Positions 1 to 6,457 are shown, counted from the first letter of the stretch. The stretch: 10,206 nt of DNA from Acidimicrobiia bacterium (GCA_004283105.1 SHLN01000082.1:1-10206), one strand, 5' to 3'. Notes: generated from the letters alone by a model not told the origin. Made by a program: numbers and translations.

Positions 1-281
1 CCGCCCTGCTGCGCGGCGGCAGGCTGGAAACCCACATTCTGCTGGACCTTCCCCCGAAGGCGTCCCGCATGGCATTGCTCAAGATCACCGATGTTCCATT
101 CGCCGACGATGTCGATCTCGATGAACTCGCTGAGGTCACCGAGGGCCTCTCGATTGCCGACCTCACCAGCCTCCTGAGGGAAGCGGCTCTCAACGTGCTC
201 CGCCAGGACCGCGATGAACTCAAGGTGACGTGGACCGACCTCGAGGAGTCGCTCAAGCGATTCAACCTCGAGGTCGCCTAG
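1..281 (+). CDS. AAA-type ATPase, C-terminal end (5'-truncated by window edge)
   Basis: This is the last 92 codons of a gene that starts before the window; the frame is open from base 3 to the TAG at 279-281. The first residues, ALLRGGRLETHILLDLPP, match the end of the AAA module. In this family a D-x-ALLRxGR-D/E segment carries the arginine-finger region and is followed by the ..LP....R..IL.. turn. The rest is the helical lid, with a TEGLSIADLTSLLREAAL stretch equivalent to the 'sGADl..l..eAa' sensor-2 helix, and a final VTWTDLEESLKRF helix typical of CDC48/FtsH-like proteins. The protein probably couples ATP hydrolysis to unfolding or remodelling of other proteins, but the substrate and N-terminal domain are outside the window. 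The BrkB-like membrane protein starts 11 bases downstream, which suggests one transcript. Family assignment is firm; the subfamily (CDC48-like or other) is open. Confidence 0.85.
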   Translation, partial: ALLRGGRLETHILLDLPPKASRMALLKITDVPFADDVDLDELAEVTEGLSIADLTSLLREAALNVLRQDRDELKVTWTDLEESLKRFNLEVA

Positions 282-292
282 GCGGTTTGTCG

Positions 293-1264
293 ATGTCGGA
301 GATCAACCTGCTCGCCATCGGCAAGCTCGCCGTCAAGAAGTTCCTGGACGACAAGGTGCCGCGCCTGGGCGCCGCCCTCGCGTACTACACGGTGTTCGCG
401 CTTGCCCCACTCGTGATCGTCGCCGTCGGGGTGGCGGGGCTCGTGGTCAGCGAGGAGGCCCTTCAAGGCGAGATCGTCGCCCAGATCGATCAGACCGTCG
501 GGGAAGATGCCGCCGTGTTCATTCAAGACATGGTTGCCAACTCACAGAAAGGCGGTGCGGGGTGGGGAGTCGTCATCGGATTCGCCCTCGCCCTGGTGGG
601 AGCTTCCGCCCTCGTCATTCAACTCAAGGGAGCCCTCAACGTCGTCTGGGACGTTCCCGTCCAGGCGACCAAGGGTCTGGCGAACGCCCTCCGGGCCAGA
701 GGGACGGCCCTCGTCGCTCTGCTCGGGATCGGAGCGCTCTTGATCGCCGTCCAGTTCGGGACCGCCTGGGTGTCGGGTCTCGACAACGTCCTATCCGACG
801 ATCTCGGGTTCCTCGATCCCCTGCTACAGCTCCTGACACCGGTCATCACGCTGGGATTGACGGCCTTGGTGTTCGCCGCCATGTTTCGCTTCCTGCCGGA
901 TACGGCCGTTGGATGGCGAGAGGCTGGGGCCGGGGGCATTGTGGCAGCGGCGGCCTATACGATCGGTTCCTGGGCGCTCGGCTTCTACATCGGCAACGGA
1001 GGCGTCGGCTCGACGTTCGGAGCGTCGGCCACCCTTGTCGTACTCCTCGTGTTCATCTACTACTCGGCCCAGATCGTCCTCTTCGGCGCCGAATTCGCCC
1101 GTGTGTACGGTCAGGCGCGGCCGGCCCCTTCGGCCGCCACCGTCACCGCCGGGGAGACTCAGCCATCCCGGCCTGAACCGGACGGGACCCATCGAAGCCC
1201 GCTCCCAGCGGTCGGAGCCTTTCTGGCCGGGCTGGTGATCGGCTGGTGGCGGCAGCGCGACTAG
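293..1264 (+). CDS. YihY/BrkB-family integral membrane protein
   Basis: A 323-residue polytopic membrane protein. From the ATG at 293, hydrophobic segments lie near residues 26-52, 91-112, 137-158, 178-201, 211-234 and 243-268, giving the six-helix core of the family. A seventh hydrophobic stretch (about 304-320) follows a Pro/Thr/Ala-rich linker. Family hallmarks are the first-helix motif ALAYYTVFALAPLVI and the last core helix LVFIYYSAQIVLFGAEFARVY, matching the usual 'LYlsa.ilLfGAEl' signature. The family was once labelled ribonuclease BN, but that is now regarded as wrong; transport or envelope roles are proposed and the function is unsettled. I chose the start at 293 because it precedes the first helix by a normal distance and lies 11 bases past the upstream stop. 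An in-frame ATG at 230 would overlap the ATPase gene by 52 bases. The SD is weak (GGCGG at 281-285). The extra C-terminal helix is less usual for the family. Confidence 0.9.
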   Translation: MSEINLLAIGKLAVKKFLDDKVPRLGAALAYYTVFALAPLVIVAVGVAGLVVSEEALQGEIVAQIDQTVGEDAAVFIQDMVANSQKGGAGWGVVIGFALALVGASALVIQLKGALNVVWDVPVQATKGLANALRARGTALVALLGIGALLIAVQFGTAWVSGLDNVLSDDLGFLDPLLQLLTPVITLGLTALVFAAMFRFLPDTAVGWREAGAGGIVAAAAYTIGSWALGFYIGNGGVGSTFGASATLVVLLVFIYYSAQIVLFGAEFARVYGQARPAPSAATVTAGETQPSRPEPDGTHRSPLPAVGAFLAGLVIGWWRQRD

Positions 1265-1277
1265 CGCCGCCGGTCGG

Positions 1278-1787
1278 TCAACTCTCGGTGATGGTTACCG
1301 AGTTGATAACGCAATCCTCGCGTGGCTTGTCGGCATGGTCGGTGTCGACGGCGGCAATGGCGTCCACGGCATCCAGGCCGGACGTGACCGACCCGAAGAC
1401 GGTGTAGGCGTGCGGTAACCCTGCGTCGGTGTGGCAGATGAAGAACTGCGAGCCGTTCGTGTTCGGCCCGGCATTTGCCATTGCCACGGTCCCGCGGGCA
1501 TATCCCGGCGACCCCTCCAACTCGTCGCGGAACTGGTAGCCGGGACCGCCTCGTCCGGTACCGGTCGGGTCGCCACCCTGGATCATGAAACCGGAGATCA
1601 CCCGGTGGAAGATGACCCCGTCGTAGAAGCCATCTCGGGCGAGGAACACGAAGTTGTTGACGGTCTGGGGTGACCGTTCGGGCTGGAACTCGATCTCGAT
1701 ATCGCCCTTGTTGGTGTGGAGCGTGGCGGAGTAGCTCTTGGCGAGGTCGATGGTGAGCTCGGGAGCGGCCGGGTACTGCTTGGACAT
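1278..1787 (-). CDS. Cyclophilin-type peptidyl-prolyl cis-trans isomerase
   Basis: A 169-residue single-domain cyclophilin that interconverts cis and trans X-Pro bonds, probably in the cytoplasm because no signal peptide is seen. Numbered from the ATG at 1787, the core motifs are FHRVISGFMIQGGDPTGTG (60-78) and AMANAGPNTNGSQFFI (92-107). The active-site residues Arg62, Phe67, Gln70 and Phe106 correspond to Arg55, Phe60, Gln63 and Phe113 of human cyclophilin A. The position of the cyclosporin-contact Trp121 appears to be Gly, so weak drug binding would be expected. The sequence resembles mycobacterial PpiA. The ATG at 1787 has a good SD, AGAAGG (complement of 1794-1799, six-base spacing). A GTG at 1817 would add ten residues and lacks an equally good site. 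The gene faces BrkB tail to tail and is divergent from the PAP2 gene. Confidence 0.95.
   Translation of the reverse strand: MSKQYPAAPELTIDLAKSYSATLHTNKGDIEIEFQPERSPQTVNNFVFLARDGFYDGVIFHRVISGFMIQGGDPTGTGRGGPGYQFRDELEGSPGYARGTVAMANAGPNTNGSQFFICHTDAGLPHAYTVFGSVTSGLDAVDAIAAVDTDHADKPREDCVINSVTITES
1284..1302. terminator. Possible hairpin between convergent genes
   Basis: CTCGGT (1284-1289) and ACCGAG (1297-1302) form a six-base-pair stem around a seven-base loop. It can extend to about nine pairs with a two-base bulge (CAACT..CGGT against ACCGAGTTG). It lies 20 bases past the BrkB stop and within the last codons of the cyclophilin gene, where the two transcripts converge. There is no T-tract on either strand, so termination is only a suggestion. 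Confidence 0.25.
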
Positions 1788-1911
1788 GTCAAACCTTCTG
1801 GTCTCGTCGAAGGGCACACCCTAGAGCCGAACGACCGCAATCCCGACCCAATCCACATTCCGAGAAGTCACTTAGGGTGGTCGTTCTGACCGCCGAAAAC
1901 ACCAGATAGCA
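1788..1911. promoter_or_regulatory. Divergent promoter region, cyclophilin / PAP2
   Basis: This 124-base spacer must carry the promoters for both divergent genes unless PAP2 is read from further upstream. An inverted pair, CACCCTA (1817-1823) and TAGGGTG (1873-1879), places TAGGGT reading towards each gene, 30 and 33 bases from the two start codons. This fits the loose TAnnnT -10 pattern of high-GC Gram-positives. No convincing -35 hexamers were found at the expected spacing, so the pair could instead be operator half-sites. Confidence 0.35.
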
Positions 1912-2607
1912 ATGCAAGCAGCTCACTCCGTCACAGACCGCGTACTCGCCCTCGTGCGAGACGACCGCCGCGCCCGGCTGGTCGTGTACCTCTGTATTGC
2001 CACGTTCATGGTGCTGGCAATGACGGCCGTCACCAGGGAAACCCTCCTCCTGAAGGTCGATGCGGCCGTGCAGGAGGGCACGATGGACGTCCGCACCGGC
2101 TGGCTCAACACGACAATGGTGATGCTGACCGAGCTCGGCACCCGCTACGTGATCGGCGTGTTGGCGCTCGGCCTGGCGATCTGGGCCTGGGCCACCAAGC
2201 GATGCACAACGACCCTCCTCATCATCATCGCCGCCATTGCCATCAACCCGCTGTTCGAGGTGCTGTTCAAGGAGCTCGTCGGGCGGGTGCGTCCCAACCT
2301 CGATCAGCTCCTTCCCGGCAACGGCCCCTCATTCCCGTCTGGTCACGTTCTCGCTGCGGTCGGCTTCTACGGGCTCATCCCGCTCATCGTGTGGGAGGCA
2401 ACGACCAACCGGCTCGCCCGCACCATGGCGTTCTTCGGCTCCGGGCTGATCATCCTCACCGTGGCGGCGTCCCGTGTGTACCTGGATGTCCACTGGACCA
2501 CCGACGTGTTCGCCGGCCTCCTCCTCGGCACCGTCCTCGTGGTCGGCACGTACCACGCCCTCAATGGGCATGGGTTTCATCAAGAGCGGAGTTGTTGCGC
2601 GGCGTAG
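1912..2607 (+). CDS. PAP2-superfamily membrane phosphatase
   Basis: A 231-residue membrane protein with the full three-part PAP2 signature. Motif 1, K-x6-RP, is KELVGRVRP at 120-128. Motif 2 is PSGH at 142-145. Motif 3, SR-x5-H-x3-D, is SRVYLDVHWTTD at 187-198. His145, Arg188, His194 and Asp198 are the expected catalytic residues. Hydrophobic segments lie near 23-41, 78-95, 100-118, 146-162, 170-187 and 198-214. Relatives remove phosphate from lipid phosphates such as phosphatidic acid, PGP or undecaprenyl pyrophosphate at the outer membrane face; the actual substrate cannot be read here. The ATG at 1912 has no clear SD. The last ten residues (GFHQERSCCAA region) fall inside the left arm of an imperfect direct repeat, and the stop codon touches the heptamer array, so this tail may derive from repeat sequence. 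Confidence 0.92.
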   Translation: MQAAHSVTDRVLALVRDDRRARLVVYLCIATFMVLAMTAVTRETLLLKVDAAVQEGTMDVRTGWLNTTMVMLTELGTRYVIGVLALGLAIWAWATKRCTTTLLIIIAAIAINPLFEVLFKELVGRVRPNLDQLLPGNGPSFPSGHVLAAVGFYGLIPLIVWEATTNRLARTMAFFGSGLIILTVAASRVYLDVHWTTDVFAGLLLGTVLVVGTYHALNGHGFHQERSCCAA

Positions 2608-2675
2608 CTGCTCGCTGCTCGTCCTTCGTCCCTCGTCCCTCGTCCCTCGCAAGAGAGGTGTTGTCGCGGGCTACG
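2581..2675. repeat. Imperfect direct repeat flanking array 1
   Basis: CAAGAGCGGAGTTGTTGCG at 2581-2599 and CAAGAGAGGTGTTGTCGCG at 2650-2668 match at 16 of 19 positions. They bracket the heptamer array at a 69-base offset. The left copy encodes the end of the PAP2 protein; the right copy is intergenic. A local duplication or a repeat-unit insertion would explain this. Confidence 0.6.
2607..2648. repeat. Heptamer tandem repeat array 1 (six units)
   Basis: Six consecutive seven-base units with no spacers: GCTGCTC twice (2607-2620), GTCCTTC (2621-2627), then GTCCCTC three times (2628-2648). The first unit begins on the last base of the PAP2 stop codon. The array is not coding on either strand by any recognised family. 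It resembles in form the short tandemly repeated heptamers known from some cyanobacteria, but the sequence differs. Confidence 0.85.
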
Positions 2676-2689
2676 TGGTTGGCCTGCGC

Positions 2690-2708
2690 TCGGCCGCCTC
2701 GCGGCCGA
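2690..2708. terminator. GC-rich hairpin in convergent spacer
   Basis: TCGGCCG (2690-2696) and CGGCCGA (2702-2708) form a perfect seven-pair stem around the loop CCTCG. It is 83 bases after the PAP2 stop and 105 bases after the stop of the minus-strand operon. It could act as a terminator or pause for either transcript, but no T-run follows on either strand. Confidence 0.35.
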
Positions 2709-2744
2709 CCTTCGATCAGCCAGTGCTCCGGCGGCAGCCCGTCG

Positions 2745-2809
2745 ATTTCTCGGCTCTTGACGTCCCTGCGCTTATCAATGGGGCCGAGAAATGACAATCG
2801 GAAGGGACG
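2745..2809. repeat. Two interleaved inverted repeats (pseudoknot-like order)
   Basis: ATTTCTCGGC (2745-2754) is perfectly complementary to GCCGAGAAAT (2783-2792), ten pairs. CGTCCCT (2761-2767) is perfectly complementary to AGGGACG (2803-2809), seven pairs. The arms alternate, so both stems together would form a pseudoknot, or they would compete as alternative structures. The element begins three bases beyond the stop of the 130-residue membrane protein gene and would be in its 3' untranslated region. Confidence 0.5.
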
Positions 2810-2812
2810 CTT

Positions 2813-3205
2813 CTACCCCTCGCTCACGCCCTCGAGCCTCGCCCGGTAGGCGGAGACGGCTCGCTCGGCGACTCGTTCGGGGGCTTCGTTGGTGAGCTCG
2901 CCTTGATCGACCAGCCAGGCCCACAGGTCCGAGCGGAAGCGGACCTGCTGGCCACGGCTGACGATGTTGCCGCGTGTGATCCCCACCCACAGGAGAACGA
3001 CGAGACCGATGAGAAACAGGATGGCGACGAGGATGGCCCGCGTGAATGGATCGCCGTGCCATACCTGGACGACCTCGCTCGGAATGGGATCCGGCGTGCG
3101 GAATGCCCGGAACAGATACACGAAGATGTACAACCCGGTGTATGCGAGAAACGTGAGCAGGCCGAGCAGCCCCACTACCGCCACCATCGAAAGCTGCCTC
3201 CTCAT
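2813..3205 (-). CDS. Small two-helix membrane protein, unknown function
   Basis: A 130-residue protein I do not recognise. From the ATG at 3205 it has a hydrophobic helix at about 5-32, a charged and Pro-rich loop (33-54, with RTPDPIPSEV), a second helix at about 55-77, and a 50-residue hydrophilic tail rich in Arg and Glu that is probably helical (SDLWAWLVDQG, then a helix near 107-125). A short N-terminus plus two helices would put both ends on the same side. The start is supported by the SD AAGGA just upstream and by the ATGA junction with the preceding gene: its ATG shares four bases (3202-3205) with the upstream stop. A frame running up to 3289 would overlap the upstream gene by 88 bases and is unlikely. 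It is the last gene of the coupled three-gene unit. Confidence 0.8.
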   Translation of the reverse strand: MRRQLSMVAVVGLLGLLTFLAYTGLYIFVYLFRAFRTPDPIPSEVVQVWHGDPFTRAILVAILFLIGLVVLLWVGITRGNIVSRGQQVRFRSDLWAWLVDQGELTNEAPERVAERAVSAYRARLEGVSEG

Positions 3206-3792
3206 TTCGTTCCTTTCCTCTCGATGAGCCTCAGCGAGGCTGCGAAGTCGCCGGGATTGGTTGGCGGGTGCTTGAGCCGGCCGAACCACGTCGTCTCAAC
3301 GAGCACATGGGCCGCCCGGAATGACCGCCGGTGCACGATTGCGAAGAAGAGCAACTGGAGCGCCAACAGGCCAAGCACCACGGCCGTTCCAACCCCGAGG
3401 CCGACCATCCACGGATTGCGATAGAACAGGCCCGCATCGTCATTGAAGGCGAGCAGGCCGACCACCAGCGCCGAGGCACCTACAACGGTGAACACACCCA
3501 CCCAGAGCGCGTACACCAGGCGGGACCGCCATTCGCGAGCGTGGAAATCCGGGCCTTCGAGGTTGTAACCGGCCGCTTGCGCCACGCTCAGCACGACGCC
3601 CTGGGCGCCGGAGGCGATGTACTGCTTGCGGCGGACCCGGCCATTCGGGAGCAGGCCATGCACCCAATCGGCAATAACGAGAATGCCCGAGACGATCATG
3701 CCGACGCCCATGAGGGCGGGCACGAAGACGTGCAAGCCGTCATCGCGCACCGGATCGGGACGTCGATCAGGAAGAGGCACTCTCCTACTCAT
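3202..3792 (-). CDS. Membrane protein with about three helices, unknown function
   Basis: A 196-residue protein with no family I can name. Hydrophobic segments lie near residues 22-47 (FVPALMGVGMIVSGILVIADWV), 92-115 and 128-153. A conserved-looking loop (51-90) contains RRKQYIASGAQGVV and a polar stretch, and a cytosolic-looking C-terminus (154-196) is rich in Arg and His with aromatic residues (TTWFGRLKHPPTNPGDF). The N-terminus is Arg/Pro-rich, with no cleavable signal. The ATG at 3790-3792 lies inside the end of the swivel-enzyme gene (eight-base overlap, 3785-3792), and its own stop overlaps the next start as ATGA. This suggests translational coupling and roughly matched production of all three proteins. 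A role as a membrane partner of the enzyme is inferred from gene order only. Confidence 0.82.
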   Translation of the reverse strand: MSRRVPLPDRRPDPVRDDGLHVFVPALMGVGMIVSGILVIADWVHGLLPNGRVRRKQYIASGAQGVVLSVAQAAGYNLEGPDFHAREWRSRLVYALWVGVFTVVGASALVVGLLAFNDDAGLFYRNPWMVGLGVGTAVVLGLLALQLLFFAIVHRRSFRAAHVLVETTWFGRLKHPPTNPGDFAASLRLIERKGTK

Positions 3793-6382
3793 GCTTGTCC
3801 TCCAGTTCGATCCGACGGACTTCGCCGGTCGTCCCGTCGACGATCAATTCTTCGCCGGTGACGATGGCCTGGGTGGCGTCCGACACATTCAACACCGCCG
3901 GCAGCCCGAACTCGCGAGCCACGATGGCGGCGTGAGAGAGCGGCCCGCCCTCTTCGAGCACAATGCCTCCGGCCACCAGGAACAGCGGTGTCCACGACGG
4001 ATCGGTGCTGTGGGCGACGATGATCTCGCCCGGCTCCAATTCGGTCCCGGCCGCGAGCGATGTGAGCACCCGGGCCCTGGCGCGCACGATGCCCGGGCTC
4101 GCCGCCCAGCCCTGCATGACCGGGCCGGTAGGGATGTCGCCATGATCGGCCGTGTCGGGGTCGCCTCGAAACACCTCGGGAAGTGGACCGGCGTCCCGGG
4201 CCCGCATGAACGCGCGGCGGCGGCGCTCCAACTCCTGCCCGAACACGGGCTCGGCTCCTCGCACCATCTGCTCCACCTCACCATCCGAATAGAGCTCGAT
4301 GTCGTTCGCGACGGCGAGGTGACCCGACGCGACGAGCCGATCGGCCATTTCAAAGATGACCCTTCGTTCGGCTCCACCCAGAACGAGCAGCGACGACTTG
4401 GCTTCCTCCCGACAGCGGAGATAGAGCGTTGCCTCCTCGGTCATGCGGCGCAGCATGCGAAGCCGCATGTCGATGAGTTGCCCGGTAATGACCCGCTTGA
4501 ACCGCCAGCGGGGAGATCCTTTCAGGAGTGCGACGAGTTCCGCCAGGCTGTCCTCGCTGCCGTCGGCGGGCCGCTCGGTCGTTCGCGCGAACGCACTCAG
4601 CTGACTCCACACCCCCACCATGTCCTCATTCCAGGTCCGCCCGGCGTAGATGGCCTGCGCCCCAAAGGCTCTGACACAGTGATCGACCTCGTCCAGGAAC
4701 GAAAGACCGCTCCGTCCGAGCGACTCGATGCTCTCGCGAGGGTGAGGACCACCCCGGATGAGCGATGCCTGCAGCGCCGGGGTATCAACCACATGCCGGT
4801 CATAGATGTCCCGCAGCTGGTTGACCCGGCCGGCGCCGACCGAGGACTCCGCCAGGGTGCCGGCGGTGAGGCGCTGCGCCCACCGAACGCCCTCCTCGTC
4901 CCCCAACCAGCGGGCGACCTGGACCTCGAGCGCCCGATAGGCGGAAGCAGCCGCGCTCGACGATGCCACCTCGGTGGCATAGATGCGCCAGGCGAGGTCA
5001 CGGATGCGTGATCGATATCTGAGCAGCCGTCCCGCCGGGAGTTGGCGCAGGTCGATGTCGAGGTGGACGACACCGTGTACAGCGTGTTTGATGAGCTCAA
5101 CCTCGTCGGCCAGCAGCCGATTGGCTTGCCAGTTTCGAAACGCGGCCATCATGCGGGCGATTGGCCCGGCGGTGGAGGCTGGGAGCTCGTAATCACTTTC
5201 GTGCTCCAGGACGTGGCCGAGGTACTGGCGCTCGACCTCCTCGCCGGATCCACCCGGGAGGGAAGCGGCGGCCTCACGGAGGGCGCTGAGATTCAGCGTG
5301 GCACGACCCCGAAATCGGCCTACGAGTCGCCGGCCCGCCCCTACGCTCGACACCCCGATGGCGGAGAACAGCGAGCGGAACGCATCCTCGAGCATCGGGG
5401 CGTTGATCGACCACAACAGCGGTGACACCACGCCGGGAAGCATCTCGGAGACGCCCCGCGGCGTGTATTCGTCGTCGCCCGCCGCCCTGGTGTCGAAGCC
5501 GTCATCATGAACGGCCAGCGGCCGCGAGACCGTGATCGGCCGGGCCTGGAGGATCTTCAATCCCTGGCGGGTCATAGCCCATTCGATGTCCTGCGGAGCA
5601 CCGGCCCGGTTCTCAATCCGGAGGCCGAGACGAGCGAGGTCTTCGAGAAAGTCGAGCTTGGCGCGTTCTCCGCGCCCGCGAATCGCCAGGGTGCTCCGGT
5701 GAATGACGAACCCGTGCGGTGTCACCCGACCCGAGACGAGATCATCGCCGAGTCCGGGGACCGCCTCCACCTTCATGTCGAGAGCCGAGCCTTGCGGGTC
5801 ACGGGTGAACATCACACCCGCCCAGCTGGCATCGGCCATCGCCTGCACGATGACGGCCATCGCCAGACCGTCCTCGTCGATGTTTTCACGGCGCCGGTAG
5901 ACGCGGACTTGAGGAGACCACAGGGAAGCCCAGCAACGACGAACCGCTACAAGGGCCTCGTCGGCGGTCTTGATGCCAAGAAATGTCTCGTATTGGCCGG
6001 CGAACGATGCGTTCACCATGTCCTCTGCGGTCGCCGAGGATCTGATCGCGATCGGGCCGGCCGGAAGGAACTCCCCCGCCACGGCCATGATCTCATCGGC
6101 CAGCTCGGGCGATATCGGAGCCCGCAGGAACTCGGCTTCGACCCGGCTCTGCTCGGCCGCGATCTGATCGGCAGGAGGAAGCGGACCATGTTGCAGTTCT
6201 TTCAGGAACGGCTCGAGACCTGCCTCGCGAACGAAGGCGTGATAGGCGCGAGCGGTAATCACCGTCGCCCTGGGGACCGGAAACCCGTCGGCGACCAGCC
6301 GGTCGAGCGACGAGGCTTTGCCCCCTACGTCGGTGGCAACACTCCCGTGCCCTTCGAGATGCTGGGCGAATTGGTAGTCCAC
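3785..6382 (-). CDS. ATP-grasp / phosphohistidine-swivel enzyme, PEP-synthase-like (RPH-like architecture)
   Basis: A large enzyme of 865-867 residues. The numbers here assume the GTG at 6388. The N-terminal PPDK/PEP-synthase ATP-binding domain (about 1-285) shows GGKASSLDRL (22-31), IAIRSSATAEDMVNASFAGQ (113-132), WAGVMFTRDP (189-198), QDIEWA (266-271) and QARPI (281-285). A long, mostly helical centre (about 286-755) has no motif I know. The C-terminal swivel domain (about 760-867) has GWAASPGIVRARARVL and GGPLSHAAIVAREFGLPAV, with His819 as the expected phosphohistidine. The PEP/pyruvate-binding barrel of PpsA and PPDK is absent. This order and length match rifampicin phosphotransferases and relatives such as the prodigiosin-forming PigC. 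In those, the His carries phosphate from ATP to a substrate bound in the central domain. The substrate here is unknown. The GTG at 6382 has GAAGG at 6388-6392 (complement) five bases upstream; the GTG at 6388 would add two residues. The two membrane-protein genes overlap its end. Confidence 0.88.
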   Translation of the reverse strand: MDYQFAQHLEGHGSVATDVGGKASSLDRLVADGFPVPRATVITARAYHAFVREAGLEPFLKELQHGPLPPADQIAAEQSRVEAEFLRAPISPELADEIMAVAGEFLPAGPIAIRSSATAEDMVNASFAGQYETFLGIKTADEALVAVRRCWASLWSPQVRVYRRRENIDEDGLAMAVIVQAMADASWAGVMFTRDPQGSALDMKVEAVPGLGDDLVSGRVTPHGFVIHRSTLAIRGRGERAKLDFLEDLARLGLRIENRAGAPQDIEWAMTRQGLKILQARPITVSRPLAVHDDGFDTRAAGDDEYTPRGVSEMLPGVVSPLLWSINAPMLEDAFRSLFSAIGVSSVGAGRRLVGRFRGRATLNLSALREAAASLPGGSGEEVERQYLGHVLEHESDYELPASTAGPIARMMAAFRNWQANRLLADEVELIKHAVHGVVHLDIDLRQLPAGRLLRYRSRIRDLAWRIYATEVASSSAAASAYRALEVQVARWLGDEEGVRWAQRLTAGTLAESSVGAGRVNQLRDIYDRHVVDTPALQASLIRGGPHPRESIESLGRSGLSFLDEVDHCVRAFGAQAIYAGRTWNEDMVGVWSQLSAFARTTERPADGSEDSLAELVALLKGSPRWRFKRVITGQLIDMRLRMLRRMTEEATLYLRCREEAKSSLLVLGGAERRVIFEMADRLVASGHLAVANDIELYSDGEVEQMVRGAEPVFGQELERRRRAFMRARDAGPLPEVFRGDPDTADHGDIPTGPVMQGWAASPGIVRARARVLTSLAAGTELEPGEIIVAHSTDPSWTPLFLVAGGIVLEEGGPLSHAAIVAREFGLPAVLNVSDATQAIVTGEELIVDGTTGEVRRIELEDKHE

Positions 6383-6457
6383 AACCACCTTCAGGTTACG
6401 TCTGATATCCGTTCCGTGTTGGTCTCAACCGTCCAGGGAACCCGATTGCTTCCTGCC

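Larger units (their letters stand above)
2608..2812. other. Convergent intergenic spacer with repeats and inverted repeats
   Basis: This 205-base stretch separates the 3' ends of the PAP2 gene and the minus-strand operon. Left to right it holds the heptamer array, the right arm of a direct repeat, a GC-rich hairpin, and two interleaved inverted repeats. Open frames across it have no recognisable family or start site. One or both transcripts may end here, though no T-tract is seen after any stem. Confidence 0.7.

Noticed and set aside
230..292. Upstream ATG extending the BrkB-family protein by 21 residues
   Set aside because: It lies inside the AAA ATPase gene, the added residues are unlike a membrane protein N-terminus, and the ATG at 293 gives the normal family start.
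562..1176. A 204-codon Arg-rich frame overlapping the BrkB gene
   Set aside because: It is out of frame with a convincing membrane protein and has low-complexity Arg/Gly/Pro content typical of shadow frames.
2652..2797. Possible small or decayed gene in the convergent spacer, on either strand
   Set aside because: The open frames run through the heptamer array and inverted repeats, lack a ribosome binding site, and show no family resemblance.
3617..5011. A 464-codon open frame on the plus strand opposite the swivel-enzyme gene
   Set aside because: The minus strand encodes clear family motifs over the same bases. The plus frame is rich in Arg, Pro, Gly and His with no domain, as expected for an antisense shadow in GC-rich DNA.
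6389..6457. Rifamycin-associated element or other regulatory dyad between ribonuclease HI and the swivel enzyme
   Set aside because: No long inverted repeat was visible in this spacer. It is read by eye only, so a profile search could still find a degenerate site.
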